Assembly: GCA_019136395.1 (NCBI GenBank)
Contig: JAGVUH010000578.1
Span: forward strand, 1-13,021
Length of the DNA stretch: 13,021 nt
Source: Gammaproteobacteria bacterium
GTDB lineage: Bacteria > Pseudomonadota > Gammaproteobacteria > Chromatiales > Chromatiaceae
Direction: 5' to 3'
Made by a program: the position numbers and the translations under genes. The notes under the pieces were generated by a model. The model had not been told where the DNA came from and did not search any database. It saw only the letters and a program-made list of their open reading frames with translations. Of the stretch, positions 7,953 to 13,021 are shown piece by piece. The stretch's first letter is position 1; every line of letters starts with the position of its first letter.

Positions 7953-8309
7953 ATGCGCATGTCACCCCGAAGGCCCCTATCACCCCCCACCCCTGGAGGC
8001 TGGTCAGCCCCGATCGGCTCCTGGGCGGCCCTCGTCCTTGCCGCCTGCCTGCTGCTGGCCCAAGCCTTCTGGGTCGCGCATGAGGTCCATCACCTCAGCG
8101 AGGGCGGTGAGACCGATTGCGTCATCTGTCTGATCGGCGGTCATGCCCCCGCCACCCTGCCGCTCGTCCTGGCGTGGCTCCTGTTCATCGGCCGGACCAG
8201 AGTCCTGGTCTCGTCGCGCCCCCCGGTCATCCCCTACCGCGCCACCCATCGCCCCCAGTCTCCCCGCGCTCCGCCGGGCGCCCTGCCCCACCGCTTCGGA
8301 GCATCGACA
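7953..8309 (+). other. N-terminal His/CxxC membrane module of the composite ORF (possible separate small gene lacking its stop)
   Basis: This stretch encodes 119 residues with two hydrophobic segments, a HExHH cluster (43-47) and a CxxC pair (56, 59), then a basic Pro-rich tail. As I recall them, stand-alone peptides of this layout usually end shortly after a RAPP-like tail; here the frame runs on into the porin's upstream region with no stop codon. The His and Cys groups could bind zinc or copper. The match to DUF2946-like or CopL-like peptides is from pattern memory only. Direct evidence for expression as a separate protein is lacking. Confidence 0.5.
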
Positions 8310-9908
8310 ATGCCTATCCTTGCCCAGCGGGGCGCCATGTTGGCCGCCCTGTTGGCGCCCATGAGCGCCTACCCATCCACCGCGGCGGACATCGCCGAGC
8401 TCAAGGCCAGCCTGAGCGCCCTGAAAGACCAGTACGAGCGACGAATCCAGGACCTGGAGGCCCGCCTGGCCAAGGCGGAACGCCAGGCGGCCAACGCCGC
8501 CCGGGGAACGGCCGCGGCGGATGCCCGCCCCGCCGCCACCTCTGCCATGGCGCGGCCCATGACCGCCCCCACGGCCCCGGGGCCAACCCCAGCCGCCAGC
8601 CCCAGTAGCCAGAACGCCCCCAGCTCGGGGGCGGACTTCAACCCCCGCTTGTCGGTGATCCTCAATGGCAACTATTACCAGGATGGTATCGACGGTCGGG
8701 GCGCGGCCCTGGTCGGTGAGGCCTTCATGCCCGGCAGGCTGTTCCATGCCCATGGCGGGGATATAGACGCGGAACATGCTCACGCCGAGACCCACAACGG
8801 CTTCAACTTCAGCGAGGCGGAGATCGCCTTTTCCGCCACCGTGGATCCCTATTTCGACGCCGTCGCCTATCTGGCCATCGACGGCAACGGCTCCGTGGAC
8901 CTGGAAGAGGGCTATTTCCAGACCCGTCGCCTACCCTACGGGCTCAAGGTCAAGGGGGGTAAATTCCTCAGCGATTTCGGCTACATCAACCGGCAACATC
9001 CCCATCAGTGGGACTTCGTCGACCAGAACCTGCCTTACCTCAACCTGCTCGGCGAACATGGCCTGCAAGACACCGGTCTCCAGGTGACCTGGCTGCCCGA
9101 CCTGCCGGTCTATGCCCTGTTCGGCTTCGAGGCGCTGCAAGGGGATCAGGAGGTGTTCGGGGCTCGCCTCGGGGAAGACGAACAGGTGGAACTGGGCCTG
9201 GACGAAGACCAGGATGGGCCCCGACTGTGGACGGCCTTCGCCAAGCTGGCGCCGGAACTGCCGGACGGACATGCCCTCCAGTTCGGCCTGTCCCTGGCCC
9301 ACAACACCCAGTACCAAGTGGAAGAGTGGCTGGAGCTGGCCCTGCCCGGGGAGGAGGGCGCGTTGGAGGAGGAAGAGCACCATACCCTGCTGCGCACAGG
9401 CCTCGAGGGCGACGCGACCCTGTGGGGCATCGATATCGTCTACAAACTTGAGGGCGGTGGCGCCCACGGCCAGGGGGATTTCAAGGTCCAGGCCGAATAC
9501 CTGCGCTCCATCGCGGACGCCGAGATCCGCGCTGCCACCCTGATCGAGGAGACGAGCGGCGAGGAGCAGGGCAAGCTCAGCGACCTGATCGGGGCATCAA
9601 GCACCTTCACCACTGATGGACTCTATGCCCAGGCCCTCTATGGCTTCGCCCCGAAATGGACGGCGGGCCTGCGCTATGACGTCCTGGGGTTGACCAACGC
9701 GGTCAGCGGTGGCGCCGGGGGGCAGGATTTCGGCGCCTCCGACCGCTGGACGCTCGACTTGACCTGGGACCTGTCGGAGTTTTCCCGTCTGCGGGCGCAG
9801 TACGCGCGTAACGACATCCTGGTCGCCCCCGGCGAACGGGCGCACTTTGACGCCTTTTATCTGCAATTCATCATGAGCCTGGGCGCCCATGGCGCCCATG
9901 GCTTCTGA
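7953..9908 (+). CDS. Zinc-operon outer-membrane porin, fused in frame to an N-terminal membrane peptide with His/CxxC motif
   Basis: One uninterrupted 651-codon frame contains two modules. Residues 1-119 resemble the small DUF2946-like metal-associated peptides: hydrophobic segment ~24-40, then HEVHH (43-47), DCVIC (C56, C59), H64, a second hydrophobic segment ~67-80 and a Pro/Arg-rich tail ending RAPPGALPHRF. Residue 120 (ATG at 8310) starts a typical secreted protein: a signal peptide with likely cleavage near AYPSTAA, a coiled coil (ELKASLSALKDQYERRIQDL), an Ala/Pro-rich linker, then a ~420-residue beta-barrel-like domain ending in Phe. A His/Asp/Glu-rich segment lies at 264-284 and an acidic run with HH in the second half. 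The gene is 14 bp upstream of znuA, which supports zinc passage across the outer membrane. The start at 7953 has no good ribosome-binding site, whereas 8310 does. Translation of the porin alone from 8310 is therefore plausible. No TonB box or plug is visible, so porin is preferred over TonB receptor. Confidence 0.8.
   Translation: MRMSPRRPLSPPTPGGWSAPIGSWAALVLAACLLLAQAFWVAHEVHHLSEGGETDCVICLIGGHAPATLPLVLAWLLFIGRTRVLVSSRPPVIPYRATHRPQSPRAPPGALPHRFGASTMPILAQRGAMLAALLAPMSAYPSTAADIAELKASLSALKDQYERRIQDLEARLAKAERQAANAARGTAAADARPAATSAMARPMTAPTAPGPTPAASPSSQNAPSSGADFNPRLSVILNGNYYQDGIDGRGAALVGEAFMPGRLFHAHGGDIDAEHAHAETHNGFNFSEAEIAFSATVDPYFDAVAYLAIDGNGSVDLEEGYFQTRRLPYGLKVKGGKFLSDFGYINRQHPHQWDFVDQNLPYLNLLGEHGLQDTGLQVTWLPDLPVYALFGFEALQGDQEVFGARLGEDEQVELGLDEDQDGPRLWTAFAKLAPELPDGHALQFGLSLAHNTQYQVEEWLELALPGEEGALEEEEHHTLLRTGLEGDATLWGIDIVYKLEGGGAHGQGDFKVQAEYLRSIADAEIRAATLIEETSGEEQGKLSDLIGASSTFTTDGLYAQALYGFAPKWTAGLRYDVLGLTNAVSGGAGGQDFGASDRWTLDLTWDLSEFSRLRAQYARNDILVAPGERAHFDAFYLQFIMSLGAHGAHGF
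8298..8312 (+). promoter_or_regulatory. Internal ribosome-binding site and ATG for the porin module
   Basis: GGAG at 8298-8301 lies 8 nt before the ATG at 8310, which is immediately followed by a signal-peptide sequence (MPILAQRGAMLAALLAPMSA). The longer frame's start at 7953 has no comparable Shine-Dalgarno sequence. This supports independent or additional initiation of the porin at 8310, giving a 532-residue precursor. Confidence 0.55.
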
Positions 9909-9922
9909 CCGGGAGTCACGAA

Positions 9923-10834
9923 ATGTTGCAACGTCTGTTCTTGCTCTTGACCCTTGTGCTGCCCCTGTCCACCGCGGCGGCGGACCTCAAGGTGGTTGCC
10001 ACCAGTCCCAGTTTGGGGGCCCTGGTGCGCGAGATCGCGGGACCCAGTGGCCAGCTGGGCGTCCAACTGGAGGTGCTGGCGGGCCCGGACCGCGATCTGC
10101 ACGCCCTCCAGGTCAAACCGTCCATGATGCGCGCCCTGCGGGGGGCGGATCTGGTCGTGGCCATGGGCGCCGATCTGGAGATCGGCTGGCTGCCCGCGGT
10201 AATCGCTAACGCCGCCAACCCCAAGGTGCTGCCGGGCGCCAGTGGCTATTTCGAGGCCACCGCCCAGGTGCCCCTACTCGACGCCCGGGGGTCCGCCGAC
10301 CGCGCCCTGGGTGATGTCCATCCGATCGGCAACCCGCACATCAACATGGACCCGGTACGCATGGCCCAGGTGGGGCGGGAACTCGCCGAGCGTCTCGCCC
10401 TGCTCGACCCGCAGGGCGCCAGCCAGTATCGCGCCGCGGCGACGGCCTTCGCCCTCAAGGTCGAGGGCCGGCTCCCCGCCTGGCGGTCGCGGGCCGCCAA
10501 GGCCCCAGGGGTGGTCCTTTACCACCGCGATGCCATCTATCTGCTGGATCGTCTCGGCATCCCCCTGCTTGGCACCCTCGAACCCATACCTGGCGTGCCC
10601 ATGACGGGACGGCAACTCACCGAGCTGACTTCCGCCTTGACCGGCCGATCCGGGGTGATCCTCTACGCCCCCTATCATTCGCCCCAGGCCCCCGCCGCCC
10701 TCGCCGACCGCCTGGGCTGGCAAGCCATTCAGCTTGGGATGGAGCCCCCCGCGGATGCCGACGGCGACGCCTACCTGCGGCATATCGACCGCTGGGTGGA
10801 CGCGCTGGCAGCGCCGCGCGGCGCCGGCCAGTGA
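9923..10834 (+). CDS. znuA: Zinc/metal ABC transporter substrate-binding protein (cluster A-I)
   Basis: A 303-residue periplasmic binding protein that captures Zn(II) and hands it to the ZnuBC permease. It begins with a Sec signal peptide (LFLLLTLVLPLSTAAA, likely cleavage before D21), followed by LKVVATSPSLGALVREIAG, the usual start of the first lobe. Candidate metal ligands are H60 (RDLHAL), H133 or H139 (GDVHPIGNPHINMDP), H201 (LYHRDAIYLLDRLGI) and possibly H252 (YAPYHSP) in the second lobe. ADLVVAMGADLEIGW is the conserved first-lobe strand. The long His/Asp-rich loop found in many ZnuA proteins is absent. A GGGAG sequence at 9911-9915 sits 7 nt before the ATG, and the gene follows the porin by 14 bp. 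Its TGA overlaps the GTG start of the ATPase gene, so co-translation is likely. Zinc is favoured over manganese because of the His ligands and the operon content, but specificity is inferred. Confidence 0.9.
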   Translation: MLQRLFLLLTLVLPLSTAAADLKVVATSPSLGALVREIAGPSGQLGVQLEVLAGPDRDLHALQVKPSMMRALRGADLVVAMGADLEIGWLPAVIANAANPKVLPGASGYFEATAQVPLLDARGSADRALGDVHPIGNPHINMDPVRMAQVGRELAERLALLDPQGASQYRAAATAFALKVEGRLPAWRSRAAKAPGVVLYHRDAIYLLDRLGIPLLGTLEPIPGVPMTGRQLTELTSALTGRSGVILYAPYHSPQAPAALADRLGWQAIQLGMEPPADADGDAYLRHIDRWVDALAAPRGAGQ

Positions 10835-11448
10835 CCAGGATGGGCAGCCCTCCGCTGACGGGGAGGATGGGCGAGGGTCCCTTGCTGCGGGTGGAGGGCC
10901 TGGTCGCCGGTCATCGCACGGCACCCGTCATCGGTCCCATGACCTTCACCCTCTCGCCCGGCGAGGTGATTGGCCTGTGGGGGGCCAATGGTGTCGGTAA
11001 GTCCACCCTACTCAATGCCATCGCGGGGACGGCCCGCCCGTTCGCGGGCACCATCCGACGCCGTCCCGGGCTGACGCTGGCCTATCAGGAGCAGCGACCG
11101 GCACGGCTACCCCTCATGCCCATGACAGGACGGGACCTGCTGCGCGCGGCCGGGCTGGCCGTCACGCCGCCCCCGGCGCGGCTGCGGCCCTGGCTCGGGC
11201 AGCGTCTCGATACCCTGAGTGGCGGCGAGTTCCAGTTGTTGAACGTCTGGGCCACCTTGGGTAGCGGGATGGACCTGGTCTTACTTGACGAGCCCACCAA
11301 CAACCTCGATCCGGATGCCGAGGCCCTCCTGGGGGAGTTCCTGGCCACGCCCCGTGGGGGCCAGGCCGTGCTGCTGGTCAGTCACGAGCGCGATTTCCTG
11401 GATGCGGTCTGCCAACGGGTGCTGGAGGTGGTGGCGTGGAAGGCTTGA
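10831..11448 (+). CDS. znuC: Zinc ABC transporter ATP-binding protein
   Basis: A 205-residue ABC ATPase that powers zinc import through the adjacent permease. It has Walker A GANGVGKST (51-59), Q-loop AYQEQ, signature LSGGE (129-133), Walker B LVLLDEPTNNLD (D153, E154) and H-loop SHE (H185), all intact. It is short for ZnuC, ending soon after the H-loop without the usual C-terminal extension. The listed GTG start overlaps the znuA stop (GTGA); ATGs at 10840 and 10867 are alternatives, and the recognisable domain only begins at LLRVEGLVAG (residue ~18), so the true start may be one of these. The end overlaps the permease gene by 13 bp if the GTG start of that gene is used. The znuA-C-B order and the overlaps mark a single zinc-import operon. 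Confidence 0.88.
   Translation: MTRMGSPPLTGRMGEGPLLRVEGLVAGHRTAPVIGPMTFTLSPGEVIGLWGANGVGKSTLLNAIAGTARPFAGTIRRRPGLTLAYQEQRPARLPLMPMTGRDLLRAAGLAVTPPPARLRPWLGQRLDTLSGGEFQLLNVWATLGSGMDLVLLDEPTNNLDPDAEALLGEFLATPRGGQAVLLVSHERDFLDAVCQRVLEVVAWKA
11424..11438 (+). promoter_or_regulatory. Ribosome-binding site deciding the znuB start
   Basis: GGAGGTG at 11424-11430, inside the end of the ATPase gene, is a near-perfect Shine-Dalgarno sequence. Six nucleotides after GGAGGT comes the GTG at 11436, which favours this start over the in-frame ATG at 11448 that overlaps the znuC stop as TGATG. Confidence 0.55.
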
Positions 11449-12245
11449 TGGAAGCCAATCTCTGGCCCCTAAGCTGGCTCGATCCCCTGTTCCGGCTGCC
11501 CTTCCTCACCGGCTTGGCCCTGGCCTGCGTCCTGCCAGCCTTGGGCGCCCTGCTGCTGCTAAGAGAGGAATGGTTGGCGGCCCTGGGGCTGGCCCATCTG
11601 GCGGCGGCAAGCGCCCTGCTCGGGCTGGCGGCCGGTCTGCCTGCGGTGATCGGGGGCACCTGCGGGGCCTGGGGTGCCGGACTCGCCAAGTCCCTGCTGG
11701 GTGCCCGCGGCAATACCGCCTACGCCTTCATGATCCTGATCGGCTGGTCAGCACTGATGCTGATCGCCGCGAATACGGCCCTGGGCGATGCCTTGGGACA
11801 TGCCCTGATGGACGGCCAGCTCTATTTTGGCGGTTGGATCGAATTCTCGGGCAGCCTGTCGCTGGCGTGCCTGTGCTTGCTGGCCTTGCCCTGGCTCAGC
11901 CGGAGGCTGTTGCGCGCCCGCTTCTTTCCCCGCTTTGAACAGGCCAACCGCTTGCCGGCCTGGCGCTGGCATCTGGGGATGGACCTGCTGAGCGCGACGG
12001 GGGTGGCGATAGGCACCGCGACCCTGGGACTGATGGGGGCCTTCGCCCTGGTTCTGGTGCCCGCCTGGCTCGCCTTTCGGCTGGCCCGCGGCTGGCCAGC
12101 GACCCTGGCACTGGCCAGCGGCCTCGGCGTGGCGGCCTATCTCCTAGCCTTTTGGGCCGCGCTGACCTTTGATCAGCCCTTCGGCCCCGTCCTGGTTGCG
12201 GTGCTGGTGGCAACCAGCACCCTCGGCTGGCGGCCTCATCGCTAG
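11436..12245 (+). CDS. znuB: Zinc ABC transporter membrane permease
   Basis: A 269-residue, strongly hydrophobic inner-membrane protein of the ABC-3 (ZnuB/TroC) family that forms the zinc channel with the ATPase. It starts with the family-like LDPLFRLPFLTGLALACVL and shows about eight membrane-spanning stretches, including LGALLLL, GLAHLAAASALLGLAAG, AYAFMILIGWSALMLIA, SLACLCLLALPWL, GTATLGLMGAFALVLVPAWLA and ALASGLGVAAYLLAFWAAL. The segment ATLGLMGAFALVLVPAW with the following LAR corresponds to the conserved region facing the ATPase (established for the family, placed here by eye). The GTG start at 11436 has a strong upstream GGAGGTG; the ATG at 11448 is an alternative that would shorten the protein by four residues. 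It is the last gene of the operon. The stop codon lies within a GC-rich hairpin. Confidence 0.9.
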   Translation: MEGLMEANLWPLSWLDPLFRLPFLTGLALACVLPALGALLLLREEWLAALGLAHLAAASALLGLAAGLPAVIGGTCGAWGAGLAKSLLGARGNTAYAFMILIGWSALMLIAANTALGDALGHALMDGQLYFGGWIEFSGSLSLACLCLLALPWLSRRLLRARFFPRFEQANRLPAWRWHLGMDLLSATGVAIGTATLGLMGAFALVLVPAWLAFRLARGWPATLALASGLGVAAYLLAFWAALTFDQPFGPVLVAVLVATSTLGWRPHR

Positions 12246-12270
12246 CCGGCCATGAATAGGCGCCGGCAGC
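12241..12270 (+). terminator. GC-rich hairpin at the end of znuB, possible terminator or mRNA 3' stabiliser
   Basis: GCT plus GCCGGC (12241-12250, with a bulged A at 12244) can pair with GCCGGCAGC (12262-12270), giving a 9 bp stem with an 11 nt loop. The stem starts at the znuB stop codon. No U-run follows (the next bases are GACAAAAGTCC), so it is not a canonical intrinsic terminator. It could still block 3' exonucleases or help factor-dependent termination. Confidence 0.35.
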
Positions 12271-12301
12271 GACAAAAGTCCGCTATATTTAAGTTGATAC
12301 T

Positions 12302-12325
12302 GATTAACTAACATACTCGTTAATC
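12302..12325. promoter_or_regulatory. Perfect 7 bp inverted repeat, candidate operator
   Basis: GATTAAC (12302-12308) and GTTAATC (12319-12325) are exact reverse complements separated by 10 bp, in an AT-rich stretch that stands out from the GC-rich background. TTGATA (12294-12299) just upstream resembles a -35 box, but no good -10 lies at the expected distance. A dimeric regulator site near a promoter is possible; no specific regulator can be named. Confidence 0.3.
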
Positions 12326-12417
12326 GAAGATGCCGGAGGTGCTCAGGGTGATGTTGTTCCTTCCACCGCCTGGCTCCGCTCAATGTCATGCGGGCGCGCG
12401 CCCCCTGACCATGAAAG

Positions 12418-12505
12418 TTTTGCCGTGACTTCAACGCTAACTCTCATGAGACGGCAGTGCATCCCTATGAAAATGAATGATTTTGTCGTGACTTTCACGC
12501 TAACT
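12418..12505. repeat. Two 25 bp imperfect direct repeats with 63 bp period
   Basis: Copy 1 (12418-12442) and copy 2 (12481-12505) match at 22 of 25 positions; both begin TTTTG, contain CGTGACTT, and end ACGCTAACT. Each is preceded by an ATGAAA hexamer. Copy 2 contains the perfect short palindrome CGTGACTTTCACG (12487-12499), which is broken in copy 1. The 63 bp period equals about six helical turns and also 21 codons. No third copy is visible in the window. Confidence 0.7.
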
Positions 12506-12581
12506 GCTTTTCTTGGAGGGCCTGGAGGTCCGCAGGTCACCCAGATCAGGCCGTGCCCTTCGTCCTAGTCAGGTAAAGACC

Positions 12582-13021
12582 ATGTTCCGCCTCCGTCCCG
12601 TTCAGGCCCGCTGGTTCGAGATCTACGTTCCCCACGAGCAGACGGTGCGCACCACCGAGATCCTGGCCCGCACCGGGGTGGTGGAACTGGAAACGGACCC
12701 ACGGCTGGCGGAGGGCCCGGACACCCAACGACTGGGTTTCTTCGTTAGGCGCGGGCGGGAGCTGATCGCCCGCCATCAGGATGACCTGCCCCCCGCCCAG
12801 GAGCGGCCTGGCGCCCTGGTCGGCAACCCCGTCCATCTCGCCAACCAGGCCCTGCACCGGCTGCGGGTCTGGAGCGCCCGCCTGGAATTCCTCCAGGAGC
12901 AACTGGAGGAACGCCAGGGGGAGCGGGACGATCTGCTTTATCTGGACGAGGCCCTGCGCGCCATGCGCCGGGATGGCGTGGACCCGGACGGCCTGTTCAA
13001 CCAGACCCGCTTTCTGTGCAA
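12582..13021 (+). CDS. V-type ATP synthase subunit I-like protein, 3'-truncated by window edge
   Basis: The frame opens at ATG 12582 and is uninterrupted to the window end (146 codons). AGGT at 12571-12574 lies 7 nt upstream and supports this start. The N-terminus (RPVQARWFEIYVPHEQTVR, then TEILARTGVVELE) resembles the start of bacterial V-type ATPase subunit I (116 kDa/a-subunit family), where the cytoplasmic N-terminal domain precedes the proton- or sodium-conducting membrane half. Residues ~88-130 (LANQALHRLRVWSARLEFLQ and following) are predicted coiled coil, as expected of the peripheral-stalk arm. The membrane part, which would be decisive, lies beyond the edge. Subunit I is often near the first genes of bacterial V-ATPase operons, so other ATPase genes are expected to the right. 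The assignment rests on pattern recognition of a partial protein. Confidence 0.6.
   Translation, partial: MFRLRPVQARWFEIYVPHEQTVRTTEILARTGVVELETDPRLAEGPDTQRLGFFVRRGRELIARHQDDLPPAQERPGALVGNPVHLANQALHRLRVWSARLEFLQEQLEERQGERDDLLYLDEALRAMRRDGVDPDGLFNQTRFLC

Larger units (their letters stand above)
12246..12581. other. Gene-poor region between znuB and the V-ATPase-like gene
   Basis: This 336 bp gap contains an AT-rich island (about 12280-12330) with an inverted repeat, a self-complementary GGGCGCGCGCCC at 12392-12403, and the two phased direct repeats at 12418-12442 and 12481-12505. A 61-codon frame (12383-12568, +) spans the repeats, but it has no ribosome-binding site or recognisable family, and similar short frames are open on the other strand. 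I see no tRNA or known RNA family. The region presumably holds the promoter of the downstream gene. Confidence 0.6.

Noticed and set aside
8004..8795. 263-codon minus-strand frame opposite the composite porin ORF
   Set aside because: Antisense shadow rich in Gly and Arg with no recognisable domain; the + strand has signal peptide, coiled coil and barrel features.
8310..9908. Porin as a TonB-dependent zinc receptor (ZnuD type)
   Set aside because: No TonB box or plug-domain sequence is visible and the protein is too short for a full TonB receptor; the coiled coil plus linker plus barrel layout fits a porin better.
12392..12403. Self-complementary GGGCGCGCGCCC as a terminator stem
   Set aside because: It has no loop space as a hairpin beyond a few bases and no U-run after it; likely a chance palindrome in GC-rich DNA.
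12418..12505. Direct repeats as a CRISPR array
   Set aside because: Only two imperfect copies, with a 38 bp interval that itself has no spacer-like regularity, and no cas genes nearby.
12383..12568. 61-codon frame across the direct repeats as a small gene
   Set aside because: No ribosome-binding site, no family resemblance, and the opposite strand is equally open; the in-frame repetition follows from the 63 bp period.

Overview
The window looks like chromosomal DNA from a GC-rich gammaproteobacterium. A purple-sulfur or Chromatiales-type host is my guess, based on the znuACB cluster with a leading zinc porin, the bacterial V-type ATPase gene and the codon use; there is no rRNA or other marker to fix the taxon. 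Coding density is high. Two multi-gene transport systems dominate and are divergently transcribed from a roughly 320 bp gap at 7634-7952.

Left part (1-7633). A partial class I SAM-dependent methyltransferase (+ strand, running in from the left edge, visibly AT-richer than the rest) converges on a three-gene minus-strand operon. In transcription order this is an HlyD-type membrane-fusion protein (7633-6329), a C39-peptidase ABC transporter (6332-4131) and a second large ABC transporter without the peptidase cysteine (4134-1102). Each junction is an ATGA stop/start overlap. This trio has the architecture of the NHLM/NHLP (nitrile-hydratase-like leader peptide) RiPP export systems: the C39 domain would trim a double-Gly leader while the ABC pair and HlyD adaptor export the peptide. 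No precursor peptide is recognisable inside the window, so the cargo must be encoded elsewhere or beyond the left edge.

Right part (7953-12245). A plus-strand zinc-acquisition operon: a 651-codon composite ORF, znuA (substrate-binding protein), znuC (ATPase) and znuB (permease). The last three are tightly spaced or overlapping. The composite ORF joins a small two-TM peptide with His and Cys-x-x-Cys motifs to a complete secreted outer-membrane porin that has its own internal signal peptide and ribosome-binding site. It is either a real fusion or two genes that have lost their separating stop codon. The porin carries His- and acid-rich segments that would suit zinc capture; the pathway would be porin, then ZnuA in the periplasm, then ZnuBC in the inner membrane.

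Right end (12246-13021). A 336 bp gene-poor, partly AT-rich gap holds a GC-rich hairpin at the znuB stop, a perfect 7 bp inverted repeat, and a 25 bp imperfect direct repeat with a 63 bp period. The 5' end of a gene resembling V-type ATPase subunit I follows and runs off the edge.

The most unusual items are the in-frame fusion of a metal-motif membrane peptide to a zinc porin, the 12 bp minisatellite encoding a QPS-type tetrapeptide tail on the second NHLM transporter, the phased direct repeats upstream of the V-ATPase-like gene, and the orphan NHLM exporter.
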